This document shows positions 48,472 to 60,193 of a stretch of DNA of 64,000 nucleotides, piece by piece. Origin of the DNA: Oxytricha trifallax. Taxonomy: Eukaryota; Ciliophora; Spirotrichea; Sporadotrichida; Oxytrichidae. Both the position numbers and the translations under genes were made by a program. Each line of letters begins with the position of its first letter. Positions within the stretch are counted from its first letter, which is position 1. The notes below the pieces were generated by a model. It saw only the letters and a list, made by a program, of their open reading frames with translations, was not told the origin of the DNA and searched no databases. The stretch covers positions 1 to 64,000 of the forward strand of contig ARYC01000183.1 in NCBI GenBank assembly GCA_000711775.1. Direction: 5' to 3'.

Positions 48472-49349
48472 ATGTCAAAATAGAAAAAGGTCAATTAGAT
48501 AAAGAACTCCTAAGATTCCATGATAGGTACAGATGAGGATTACACATAAAGAAATGTTCTGATTTAAACAGCTTAAGAAACTAAATACTATGTGAGCCCT
48601 CAGATATCTAGTCACCATAACTTAGAGAAATATGATTACAATCAATTTTTCTAAACTAATTGAATTTCTTTTTTGAAGTAAAATATATTAAAATCAAGTT
48701 TACACTCCTAGAACGATCACAACTATGGTTTTCACATTGTTTGTGTTAAACTTTTTCGCATACATACTCGTGCCTAAGCATGATGCAGGGGAATGGAATG
48801 AAGGAAGTACTAAGGATGGTTTCAAATACACATCTAAAATGTAATTTATCTCACAAGTGTTTGTATAATATCGTTTATAGTGGTATAGCAGCAGCAATAT
48901 TTGGTTTTGTGGCATTTGCTTCCGTTCAATATCCAGACACTTTAATCAAAAGACCACATCCTGTTTTCTGGAGAGTACTTTTAGGGCTTTTATCTATTTA
49001 CTGTTTGTTTATGATATTCTTGCTATACCAACCTTTGAATGAGGGAAGAAAGGTATTCAAGTTTTTCGATCCAACTCTTGGAGAAGAATTACCAGAGAAG
49101 TCTTATGCTTCAGATTGCAGAGTATTTACACCTGAGCATCCAACAAACATCATGTTTAATGTATGGGATGCAACAGTTGATATTCATTTCATTGCTCATT
49201 TGTTTGGATGGTGGTTCAAGATGATGATTATCAGAGATGTCAAAGTTTGCTGGATTTGCAGTATTGTATTCGAATTGCTTGAAATCACTTTTAGACACTG
49301 GCTCCCTAACTTCTGGGAATGTTGGTGGGATCATGTAAGCATACCTCTT
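48472..49349 (+). CDS. PTDSS: Phosphatidylserine synthase, N-terminal germline segment
   Basis: N-terminal half of the same enzyme as 43141-43924. Start MSKQKKVNQIKNSQ (48472), a 52-bp IES (pointer AATCAA), then YTPRTITTMVFTLFVLNFF, LIKRPHPVFWRVLLGLLSIY, FFDPTLGEELPEKSYASDCR, IDIHFIAHLFGWWFKMMI-like segment DIHFIAHLFGWWFKM, and LLEITFRHWLPNFWECWWDH, which is the highly conserved core of the family. The exon ends at 49334 with a GTAAGC donor whose intron continues only in the inverted segment 5 kb upstream. A small frame shift near 48830-48880 (intron or IES) is unresolved. Confidence 0.88.
48646..48697. other. Candidate IES, pointer AATCAA
   Basis: AATCAA at 48640-48645 and 48692-48697. Excision of 52 bp joins KYDYNQ to VYTPRTITT in frame. 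Confidence 0.75.
49336..49349 (+). repeat. 14-bp inverted pointer TAAGCATACCTCTT (partner at 43911-43924)
   Basis: Exact 14-bp repeat in inverse orientation at the ends of the two phosphatidylserine synthase segments. Recombination there would rebuild an intron with donor GTAAGC and acceptor TTTACTATAG, joining WWDH to LLLDLFGCN in phase. Confidence 0.88.
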
Positions 49350-49414
49350 TAATTTTATACGAGAATTAGATGATTCACATATTTCGAATTTATAAATTAC
49401 AAATTAATTTAAAA

Positions 49415-52088
49415 ATGCAATCATCCCAATAAAAAACTAATACCACTTCAGCCTAAACCAACTTGGGTACTTCAAAAAGCACACCAAATTTGTGTTCTCA
49501 TGGTCTCTAGAATTATCTGCAGAACTATAAATTTTGCTCTGATTATACCTAGGAAAGAAATAGGACAATGTTTTTAAGCTTAGGTCAAAACACATTTGTA
49601 AAGTATAAGGATCAGAGTAAATAGGTAGTTTCAATCAAGCAGAAGCTTCCCTAACCAACATTCGCTTGTGTATGTATAATTTCGTTTAATATTATTTTCT
49701 TAGACTTTGTAATCTAACATTCCTATTGATACGGCCTAAGAAGTATTTTAAATTTAAAAATGTAATTTTTTCAAATAACTCATAAATTAATCAGGTTTAC
49801 TTCGAAATCAAAGTTTTAAATGCTGGCACCAGAAAGTAATATAAACTTCATTTTTCATTATAAACCAATTTTAGCATGATAATGATAGGCATTTCAGAAT
49901 AAGAATGTGAGACAACTAAGCAACTAGGTACAGATAAGAGGTCTTATGGCTATAAATCTGACGGCAAAGTTTTTCACTTAAAAGCAACCGGGGATGAATA
50001 CGGACCTAAATTTGAAAGATATGATGTTATAGGATGTGGTTTAGTAATGCTTAGAAAGCAAATATTCTTCACCTTGAATGGTCGATTCCTTGGGAATGCA
50101 TTTTCAAATGTTGCCATCTAAAAGGATAAGCTTTATGCTTCAGTATGTTTATAGAGCATCAATGAAGAGATCTAAACAAATTTTAATGGCTCGATATCTG
50201 ATGAATTTAAATTCGACCTAGAAAGCTTCAAAATAAAATTGGCTGAGTCAGAATATCAAGAGATCATTAAGCAACCATAGAATAGATGCAGTATTCATGA
50301 ATTAGTCTAATCTTACTTGATTCATTATGCCTATGTTGAAACATTACAGGGAATTGAAGATGATGTAGGAGGGAAGATTCATTATAGCATGAATGGTTCT
50401 ACTCATGCCAATTCTTTGCAAGTTGATAAAAGTAACAGTCATAACGTTTATTTGAAGCATGAGTCCATCGAAGAAAGAAAGGAAGAATTAGAGGATTATA
50501 AATAATTATATTTTAACATTTTCTATTTTAGACTTAATTACTGATACAAATAAAAGATAATACTTTATAAAGTTGAGGATTCGCCACCTTCTAAGAGGGT
50601 AATTAGAGAACAAGATGATAACGAAGATGTCAATTAGAACGATAACCATCCTCACATAAATTTATAGCATTAAAAAAGTGTAGTGATAAAAACGACTACT
50701 ATTTTAAATGAAGAGGATAAATAATAGGACACTTCATTAGCTCAATAATCTCTAGGCTTAAATAAACAGATTTCAGTTCTCAGCGATACTTCTTTGGATG
50801 AATAATTTAATAGTCTGGTTAAGAGAACAATTAGGGCTGAATCATTATATTAAATGATAAATTCTTCTATGTTAACTGATATTCTAATCTATAAGTGAAT
50901 ACTCTATTTAGCTATATCATTTATATTTATAATCAGTCAACGTCATGGATGCTATTAGTGCATTATAAGCACCAGGCCATCAGCTATTCGATGGCTTCCA
51001 TAAACGAATAAATAGAAGTGGAAGTTTGTACATAGAGCCTTAAGTGTCAGATTTTGTAATTGAAAAAAGTGAGAAGCATTAAAAAGCCTCTTCTGCGATA
51101 TACCTTAAAGATAGAGGTCTTTTGAGGTATATGATCTTGAGTGGAGATATTCAGAGTGCTAAAGATTTAATCAAAGAGAAATTTTCAAGACTATATGAAA
51201 AAAGCAAGAAAGTTCAATCATATATCGATGTTCTTACATTCCTTCATTTTATAAGTGTAGGAGATATAGAGGGTGCTGTGAACTTTGCTGGAAACTTTAA
51301 TTTTCACATTATTGTTTATTTTATATTTGTTTAAACTTGGACAAATACATTAGTGGTCATGGAAGATTCTATTTTCCTTCTAAAAATAGAGCTGGCACAG
51401 AGTTAAGAATGGAAGTTAAGGATGTCTTAATGTTACTTTGCTATCCAAAACCTGAGAAAAGCGAGCTCAAATTTCTTGTTAGTATTAACTAGAGACAAAT
51501 GATTGCAGATTAATTGAATAACGAAATCTTAAGAGATTATTAATTAATTTTTGAAATACAGGTTAAATTAATTGACAAATTTAATACCCTTAAGTAAGTT
51601 TATCAGTATTTTTATATATGAAATTCAAATCCCTAAAATCCTAAAAAATGATTTAGATTATTTTTTTAAGGTTTTAATAATTGAAGAAAAAGTTTTTAGT
51701 AAATTGAAGAAAAATGTATATCTGTATTTAATTAAATTCATTTATTGGTTAATATAAAGAATATTTGAAGTAAAAATTAATTCTTAAATAAAAACTGCCG
51801 AATAAATAGTTTTCATTGTCATCTTGAAAAAAAAAGAAAGTTTGGTTTATCATTTAAAATGTAAAATTTTTCTTACCTCTATATAACATTACTTAGCTGA
51901 CAAATATTTTATCATAACTATTCCAAAAATATTAAAGGTTATGATTTATAGAATATGGAAATGAATTGAAGAAGACAAAGTTGGGTGATTCAAATATCGA
52001 AACTATGTTCAAACATTTGACTGCCTGTCAAAATCTTTTGTTTGAGAAAAATAACTTTTCAGGAAAAAGATTCCGTCTATAAATTTGA
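49415..52088 (+). CDS. RanBPM/RanBP9-like protein (SPRY, LisH, CTLH-CRA)
   Basis: Scaffold subunit of the CTLH/GID ubiquitin-ligase type complexes. Start MQSSQQKTNTTSAQTN; intron 49670-49703. The SPRY domain contains VYFEIKVLNAGTR, YGYKSDGKVFH and FFTLNGRFLGNAFSNV. LisH is at about 50290 (IHELVQSYLIHYAYVETLQ). The CTLH-CRA part includes LKDRGLLRYMILSGDIQSA, VGDIEGAVNFAG, and EVKDVLMLLCYPKPEKSEL..RQMIADQLNNEIL. An IES (pointer AAACTT, 51298-51338) is within CTLH-CRA. A final CRA helix (FKHLTACQNLLFEK, about 51990-52045) lies past an unresolved interval of roughly 400 bp (51540-51950), and another boundary lies near 50890-50944. Domain order is that of RanBPM. Confidence 0.85.
51298..51338. other. 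IES in RanBPM-like gene, pointer AAACTT
   Basis: AAACTT at 51292-51297 and 51333-51338. Excision of 41 bp joins NFAGNL to DKYISGHGRF in the CTLH-CRA region. Confidence 0.82.
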
Positions 52089-52318
52089 GATAAAAAGACA
52101 CATTAAAATTCTAAAATGAAAGGAAATTCTCTCATTAATATAAAACATATAACACTAAAAACTCTGACTTCTACTAAAAAGGCTTAGATTACTGCTGATG
52201 AAATGAAGTTTGATTATTTATGACAATATATTCACAAATTCTGTTAAAAGTTTAATAATTAAATTGACTAATAAACATCGATCTTTATTAAGTTTATAAT
52301 TAATTTATTAGATTACAG

Positions 52319-52919
52319 ATGGCAGACTTCATGTAAATCGGAGAGCAGTTCGTTTCTCACTATTACAATGTCTTTGACAACTCCAGACCAGTAAGTAACA
52401 ATCTATATAATGTGCAGTATAATATATGAACTAACTCTATAAACACTTAAATAAAGCTCAGGCTTTAAAATGTCCAATACTTTAAGTATAACTTGATATA
52501 AACCACTTAATATTTCAAATGTCCATTGAGTTTGTGATGATTAGAGATTATATTGATCTAGATTTTTCCACTATTAACACTAATATATCTCCTATAATTG
52601 TTACTTATTAACCTTTTGATCTTAGGGTCTTAAGGAATTGTACACTAATGATTCAATGCTCACCTTCGAGGGAGAGCAATTCCAAGGTGCTGCTGCAATT
52701 CTTGAAAAGTTCAATAGCTTTGGCACAATCAAGCATCAAATCAAGAGTTTCGATGCACAGCCATCAGTAAACAATGGTATCTTGTGCTTCGCCTCAGGAG
52801 ATCTCTTCATCGACGGTGGTGAGAATCCAGTTAAGTTCGCTCAAGTCTTCCACTTGGTCCCAGGTGGTTCAGCTGGCTACTTCTGCTTCAACGATATGTT
52901 CAGACTTAACTACGGCTGA
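52319..52919 (+). CDS. NTF2: Nuclear transport factor 2
   Basis: Homodimeric carrier that returns Ran-GDP to the nucleus. Two exons (52319-52390, 52626-52919) around a 235-nt intron give 121 aa, the usual family size. Motifs: IGEQFVSHYYNVFDNSRP, LYTNDSMLTFEGEQFQG, IKHQIKSFDAQPS, GENPVKFAQVFHL and a terminal YFCFNDMFRLNYG, as in yeast and animal NTF2. Codon use is more GC-rich than in neighbours, typical for a highly expressed gene. The long intron might contain an IES, but no in-phase pointer stands out. Confidence 0.95.
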
Positions 52920-53939
52920 TCATCTTGAATAAGCAGACTTCAATGATTTGGAGAGCAACTAAAGATTGGCTTGGAAGTATTGACCTTTTACACAATGTCT
53001 AAGATCCAGCTAGTAAGCGCCCTTTACTAGCTGTATTAGATATAGGTATGAAGGTCAACCTTCTAAGCATTTAATTCCTTTAACACTTAAAAGCACAAGT
53101 TTTCTCCTTTCTATTATTTAATAACTATACATATCTGTCTTCCATTTATATCCTTATTTACTTAACATAAGTAATTTAAGATATAGGAATTTGGAAATAA
53201 TATTTTAATATTAATTGACTTAGCTTTAAAATTGGGAACTACTATGTTTAATAAGTTTCATAAATTCAGCCGATTTTACATTTCAATAGTAGTTTATTTT
53301 TATTTAATTTTAAATTGAGATGTGAATTTTTATACGCATCAAGATATAACAAGACTTATACTTTTAGATATTTAAAAAAATATTGTTTTGTAAATTTGTT
53401 CTAGAATGTTTAATTTATTTAATAAAAACACTAATATTTTGTATTTTATCAAAGATAATTCAAAAACATATAAAGAAAATAATTATGTTTGATAAAAAGT
53501 ACACAATCTAATATAATATAGTTGTTCAATGGTGTATTTTTTATTTCAGCTATTTAGTAATATAAAAATTGTTATATGCTTAAATTCAGAAAGAATATTA
53601 GACAAGATATGTTAAGATACTCTGCGTAATTTTAACTTAAATAAGGATGGCAGCTTAACTTATATTTAATTCCCTAAAAATACAAATGATAAATAATATA
53701 CTTTAAACCAATTAACTAAAATAATATTTAAATTTGAAAGAAAATGAAAACCTTAAGGGCATCAATATATTAATTTATATTAAAAAAAGTATTTTCTTTG
53801 ATAAATTAAACTTGTATAGTTAATAATATAATTACTCTCTTATAATAATGTAATTGTTGAATCTTTCTAATTTATTATATTTTTTCAAGAAGTTGCGTAT
53901 TGTAAATAACACCCTTTTCATAAAACCTAATATATTACG
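52920..53939. other. AT-rich intergenic DNA, possibly with a 5' exon of the kinase gene
   Basis: No supported gene in about 1 kb. The region upstream of the kinase frame holds a plausible 3' splice site (TTTTTTCAAG near 53890) and an isolated ATG at about 53743, but I could not join them with confidence. Confidence 0.45.
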
Positions 53940-56128
53940 GTGCCACCTGAGCTTAAATCAAGAGTTAATAACGTAAAGAATAGAATCTTATTCTTATCAC
54001 CTTCTGTCACATCTGGGGAAGAAAGAGAATGTAGAAAAGATGATTTTGAGTCTTTAGCAAACTCAAATATAGGAGTTGGAGGATTTGGTAAAGTCTACAA
54101 AGTCAGGCACAAAGTATCCAAGAATGTATTTGCCATTAAAGTCATCAACAAAGCAAAGATTATCGAACATGATCTGATTGAACAAATCAAGCTAGAAGTC
54201 AAAATCATGTACAACCTGAATCATGAACATATCGTGAAGTTATATAATCATTATGAAGATGATGACAACTTCTACTTGATTCTACAATATGCTTCTAAGG
54301 GACAGCTTTACACCATGCTGAAGAGAGAAGGAAGATTAAATGAGAGAGTAACTGCGTAATTTCTGAGAGAGGTAATATCTGCAGTACAGTATCTTCACTC
54401 ATTAGATCCACCTATCATTCACAGAGATATTAAGCCAGAAAATATTCTTTTAGACTCAAACAATTCAGTCAAGCTTGCTGACTTCGGTTGGTCAAACTTC
54501 TTTAATGATGAAAGAAGAAGATTAACCTATTGTGGAACACCTGAGTATCTTGCACCTGAAATGATCAAGCAATGCGGCCATGATAAATCCTTAGATATTT
54601 GGAACATTGGTGTCCTTATGTTTGAACTGTTGACTGGTAGTCCCCCTTTTGAAGGAGCAAACTAAAATGAGCTATTCGATAGCATCCTTAACTTCAGAAT
54701 TAAGTGGCCTAAAGGCTTTTCAGGTGTAGCAAGAGATTTAGTCTCAAAGCTTCTCAAAACTAATCCAGCTGAAAGAATCAACCTTGATGAAGTTACCAAT
54801 CATCCTTGGTTTAAAGCCAATCCTCCTATCAAGCCAATTTTATCTCAAGAACCTCCTGCTACTACTTAACCACTGAAATTAACTCTAGAGTCGGATTTAA
54901 TTAAGAAAGAAAATTACTAGGTTGTCTCAAAGCCATCTATTGCAAATAAAGCTGAAACACAAGCAGAAACTAGATAATCTTTAATCATTGAGTAAAAGCT
55001 GTAGAAAGTTAACATAAATTTAGCTGCTTAACCAGAGAAAGACTCTAAGGATGCTAATATCGAGGAACTTAACCAAAAATTGATTTAAACTAAGAAAGAT
55101 CTAAATGACTTAAAGATGAGTTACACAATGAAATGCAAGGAAATTGAGTAATTAACAAAAGAGAACTTGGAACTTAAAGAAACACTCACTTAAAAGAATG
55201 CTTACGGTTCTAAAGATAATACTGAACTAAAGAAGCTGACTGAAGAGAATCAAAAGCTAAGAAGCTTAAATAAGCACAGAGATGAGATTTTAAATCAGAT
55301 GGAAAACCAAAACAAAAGTTTGAGAGATACAGAGACTTAATTGAAACTTACCCAAAATGATTATGAACTATTGCAGAACCAAAACAAAAGCTTAGAAATC
55401 AAGAACAAAGAGCTGATAGAGAAAATTGAATAGATTGATATAAAATTGGCTCAATATAAAGAAAAATCTTTCCAATCTGAAAAGGAAAAAGAGCAAGTGA
55501 CAATTGAGTACCAAAACAAGATTGAATTCCTGTAGTATAAACTTTTAAATAAAGTAGAGAATGATTCTTCAACTGGAGATGACTCAAAAAATGGAAGCGG
55601 GTAATTTAAAGAGTTACTTGGTCTTTGTAAAAGCGATCTTGATGAAATTTTGAGCAGATTGAAATCTTAGTTCTAAAATGAGGGAATTGAGGATCAACTT
55701 AGAAAGGAATTACTCGAGCACTCAAAGAAAACTAATGAGCTTAAATCTCAACATGAAAGATCAATCTATGAGTTGACCAATGAGAATTTCTAAAAGATTG
55801 ATAAACTTCAATAAAAGTACGATGCAGAGAAGAAAGCTGCTATATTGAAACTAAAAGAAGAAATTGCTTTGAAAAATGAGAGAATCAAAGAACTTGAGAA
55901 GAATGAGAAGAGGTAATAATCTTAATATCTAACATAGTTTTTAGATTCTTGTCAGAGAAAGAGAAGAGTGAAAGTTTCTAGAGACAACTCAGAGATATCT
56001 AGGAAAGACTCAAAAGTATGCAAACTGACAGAGACATCCTTGAGCAAGACAAAAAGTACTTAGAAGATAATCTCAAAAAGTATGATGAAAAAATCATGGA
56101 TCTTGAATACCAAGTTAAGAGAAAATGA
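53940..56128 (+). CDS. Aurora-type serine/threonine kinase with long C-terminal coiled coil
   Basis: Kinase domain: glycine loop GVGGFGKVYKV, ATP-binding Lys in FAIKVINK, HRDIKPENILL, DFG in LADFGWSNFF and activation segment RRLTYCGTPEYLAPEMI. The DFGWS and TYCGT signatures are those of Aurora/PLK-like mitotic kinases. After the domain (about 270 residues) comes a coiled coil of some 400 residues (EELNQKLIQTKKDLNDLK and similar) to TGA 56126, across a 32-nt intron 55913-55944. Classical Auroras lack such a tail. The N-terminus is open: no ATG is in frame at 53940, so an upstream exon is expected. Role in chromosome or basal-body division is inference. Confidence 0.88.
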
Positions 56129-56229
56129 AAATGGTTTGTTACTAATCACTTTATTCTAAATTTACATTAAACTACAACAAGATGGTCAATTATTTTAGAA
56201 GGTAAATAATTAGATGTGTAAATCAATAA

Positions 56230-59200
56230 TCAATTCAAAAATTTAGCTTGGAATTCCATTAACTTTTCACCATCGTCTTCTTTCAAGCCAGTCACTATTG
56301 CTATGTATTCAGCAAATTCTGAAGCGTCCTCTCCTCTGATTTGTTAAGTAACAAATTATACGTAGATATCTTTTTCAAAGAATGGTTAGAAGCTCATAAG
56401 GATTCTCTCCTCCCCATTTGATTTAATATCTTTCATGATTTCAGCAATGATCATGTTTAGTCTCGAGATACAGCTGATATAATATTGTTCATTCTAAAAC
56501 CCCGTTAGACAATTAAGAATGAAGATTGGGGATTAAGAATAATGAAATTAAAAATTAATTATAATTGGCGTAAATTATTAAAGTTTTGGCTAATTATTAA
56601 AGCCATTGGCTCGATTAATTGTCTCTATAAAATAAACCAATCAGGGTGCGTAAATTTGTTTTTAGCCTAATTATATTTAATTTTAGCCAATTATAATTAA
56701 TTCTTAATTTCATTATTCTTAATCCCCAATCTTCATTCTTAATTGACTAACGGGGTTTTATAATAAATTCATCAAAGTTCTCTACTTGTGAGAAATAAGC
56801 TAATACATCTTGCATACCCTAGTTGTTCACAACTTAATCCAACAAAGAGGCATAAAATTGCTTGAATAGCTCTTTTACCTTGGAATTATGTTAGAAGACA
56901 TCAAGCCCAAATCTATGCAGTGCTAAAGCAACATGTTTTGGATCTGATTCATACTGATCAATTGAAGTTGCTTGATGGTGATATAACATAAGTTAAACAA
57001 ACTGCTTAATGACTTTGAATCTGTTGACAGACTCTGCAATCAAGTCATTGATGCTCTTTCTTGAATCCTGTTGCTTTTAACCATAAAGTATTTAGAGCTT
57101 GTTTTAGAAGTAGACTGGGATCTATGGACTTATCACCTACATTTTCTAGCTTGCGATAATATGATTCAGATTTTCTAACAGTCTTGAATCATTGAAATCC
57201 AAATCTTAAATTGATTGTCTAATGAAGTCTTAATTTTTCTTAGGATCTGAAACAAATGAGTAGATTAATTAGTCTCTCTTAGATAGATTCTTGAAAGAGT
57301 CTTTGTCAAATGTTGATTTTTAACCTTCTATTTCTTCTAGCATTGTTCTAAGTAACAATTAAACCAAAATAAATTTATAGATTTTAAATTATTTCAAGCA
57401 ATTTTAACCTTGATAAATTTATTTTTATTTCTCTTAAAATTGAGTATCATTAAATTTAAGGTTTTAATGCAGAAAGAGTATTTACATCTTGCGAAATAAT
57501 TTCCTCAAATTCTTCCTCCAAATCCCTGATTAAATGCAAATCGCCTCTTACCATGACTTGTTAGAGGAGTGCGAAAAGGAGGTCAATGTCACTACTTTCT
57601 CTAATATGATATATCACATCCTTCATCTCAAACATTTCAACAATTTTCTGGCATAAGTGTCTCTTAAAGAGCTTGTTCTTGACATTTTAAACAAGCTCTA
57701 TGCTAGGCAAGTTCTGTAAGTTATCCTCATCATAGTAATACATGTTGTAGTATTCATAAGGTAATTGAAGGGTGTTAATCACAAATTTGTAAACAGATTG
57801 ACTCTTTTCCTCATCAGCGAATTATTAGAATAGGTTAGTGTTTTAATTAACCATGACATCAAGTACTCTCTGCTCTTAAGATTCATTAAAAATACTTTAA
57901 ATTATAAAGGGAACATCGTCTTATGGGCTTTCAAGGAAGTCTGTCAAGTAAGCATAAGAATTGTAACTCATGTTTATTTTATTCAAGATTAGCTTACATT
58001 ATTCAACATTACTATTTTCAAATTATAAATCTTAGACCCCCTTCATTAATCCTCTGGCTTTTTATTCAAATCCTTAAAGAGAAGCAAATCCAAATGAAGC
58101 CAATTTATTTAAGTTAGCTTAATTAAAATTATTGATTTATTTGGAAGAAAAAGAATAACTCAAACTATAGATTGAGTGATTATTTCATATATTTTATTAT
58201 TTTTATTTTGCAATTTAACTTATAAAATAATTATAAAATTAAAAGCCAATTTAATTTCAAATTTCTTTGGATCAATCAAGAATGAGGAAGGTCTTATTAA
58301 GCCATGATTGATAGAGTTCAAGTTTCTAACTTATTTTACAATTTAGTAGCCAATAAAAAGTTTCTTTTCTTCGCACCAATATTCCTGCAATTTCTTAGAA
58401 AGATGCTCATCAGCCCAAATATTGAGCAGCGAATTTAAGTCCATAACATCTCTTTCTACTAATACTGCATAGGTATGGGGTTTACCATCGCTTGTAAACA
58501 TGTATTCAATACAATTTCATTTAAAAATTTCAAAATACCTTAAATTCTAAGTAATTTTTAAACTAGAAATGTTCAAGCATTAAAAAGATAAAAATAAATT
58601 GATTGTCTTTGATAAAGATTATGCTATGATACATAATTCTTATAAAAGTGAACTTCATAGACACAGTTAGCTACAACTTCTTAGCAAAGTGAGACGTACA
58701 AAAACTTCTATACGCCTTAAATTCTGTTTTTCAATTTGTAAAGTTTCCACTGCTCATGCACTCCGATATACTCTAATTCATTTTTAACTAACTTTTCAAA
58801 ATCTTAAATAGTTGGGTCATTATCCTTAACAATAATATCCTAAGTCTCATTTTGGTACTTAACATCAATATGCATATAATAGGTTAAGTAAGGTAGCTTG
58901 CTCAGTTCATCAATAGATGTTAAGATTGCAGAGTGACTATCTTAAGCAAGATCAGGGTTTAATACAAATTAGCCTACTGGTTTATAGAAATCTAGAATGA
59001 AGGAGTTTGGAATATCTTTTTCAGTAAAAGTCAATTCTTTATAAACTGGTAGTTAAGGTTCTGGTTCAATTATTTCTTCTTAAGCATCCTCTACATAGGG
59101 ATCTTAAAGCTCTTCTTAGTGCCATGATGCAGCAATTTGTTCTACTTCTTCAATAAATTAAAGAAAGCATGGATTAATTAAAATCAATTTTAGCATGGAC

Positions 59201-60039
59201 AACTTCCTTTAGATTCTTTTTAATTAAAAGGAGGTCCGAATTTTTTAGATTTCTTGCTTTAGAAAATATACACAAGTATTTACCATTTAATTTATTTGCC
59301 TGATACACCAAACAACTGCCCACCATAGCTAAATACCATCGCACTGTTATCTTAGCTGTAATGAACATTTTGCACAAATGACTTTTCATTGACACTTTTC
59401 TACAAGAGATCAGATTCTTAAACTACATTGATTTGAATCTGTCCAAAAGTGTTTCTTGATCTGCCAAACTCGTATGTTTTCATAACTAAGAAATGATGTT
59501 CGTGCATTTATGAATCTCTGATTGTTAACACTCCTTGCAAGAATTGATCTTTGTAGGAATCAAGAACATCTAGGGAATCTTAAAGTGATTCTACATGCTC
59601 AACTTGCAAGAAAAAAGAAGCTTCTTGTCTGCGGTATGACTTATCATTTTTGTGAGGGTTTGCAAGAATGAAATTGAATGTTTATAGATTTTTGTAATCT
59701 TAAAAGCCACCGACTACTAAGAGCTATTCTTCTTCGTAGTATTCTTGAATTAGAGATTGAAGCTGTTCCTTAGCGACATCACTGTCATTAATGTTTATGA
59801 TGTTTTATTTCAATCTGAGACCATCATAAAATGCAGACATGTTTGAATTGTTAAGTAAACTTAAAGCAGATGGGTTTATTTCAAATCTCTACGTCACCTC
59901 GTAATTAGCTAAAACTACTCTTAAATGCATCTTAGGGTCTTAAATATCATTTTAGAATGATATTGGAATGAATTGCTTGCCAGTTTCTTTCTATCATATC
60001 AATAATTTAAGCAAGCAGTGACCTCTGTGGAACGCTCAT
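56230..60039 (-). CDS. Large protein of unknown function interrupted by several IESs
   Basis: Start ATG 60039-60037 (MSVPQRSLLAQIIDM), only 53 bp from the TBE. Recognisable coding blocks run on the minus strand: 60039-59180 (HLRVVLANYEVTQRFEIN, QEASFFLQVEHVESLQDSL), 59156-58680 (LPYLTYYMHIDVKYQNETQ), 58510-58260 (LSKKLQEYWCEEKKLF), 57950-57490 (VYKFVINTLQLPYEYYN) and 57345-56230, ending in TGA. They are linked by IESs and introns; the clearest are a 17-bp interval (repeat ATAT, near 59950) and the MITE-IES at 56493-56772. The product would exceed 1000 aa and is mixed alpha/beta without a domain I can name. Treating all blocks as one gene is inference from strand and spacing. Confidence 0.6.
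56493..56772. mobile_element. MITE acting as an IES, pointer ATGAA (minus strand)
   Basis: The interval has terminal inverted repeats of about 70 bp (outer TAAAACCCCGTTAG, then AATTAAGAATGAAGATTGGG), filling almost all of it. It lies between TTCAT at 56488-56492 and 56768-56772. Excision joins VENFDE to QYYISCISRLN in frame. The interior has no coding frame. A small transposon therefore forms the eliminated sequence. Confidence 0.85.
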
Positions 60040-60091
60040 AGCTTGATTAGATTATGCTTGGATACTTGGATCTTGACCTTTTGATACTATT

Positions 60092-60176
60092 CAAAACCCC
60101 AAAACCCCTTAGTGAGGTTTATAAGTGCTTTGATTTGTAGGGTATAGTTGGGGTCTTATTGGGGTTAGTAGAGAAA
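60092..60176. repeat. TBE terminal inverted repeat (left end)
   Basis: 85 bp, exact reverse complement of 1787-1871, beginning C4A4-type telomeric sequence. Confidence 0.96.
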
Positions 60177-60193
60177 TTAGGCCAATTTACAAA

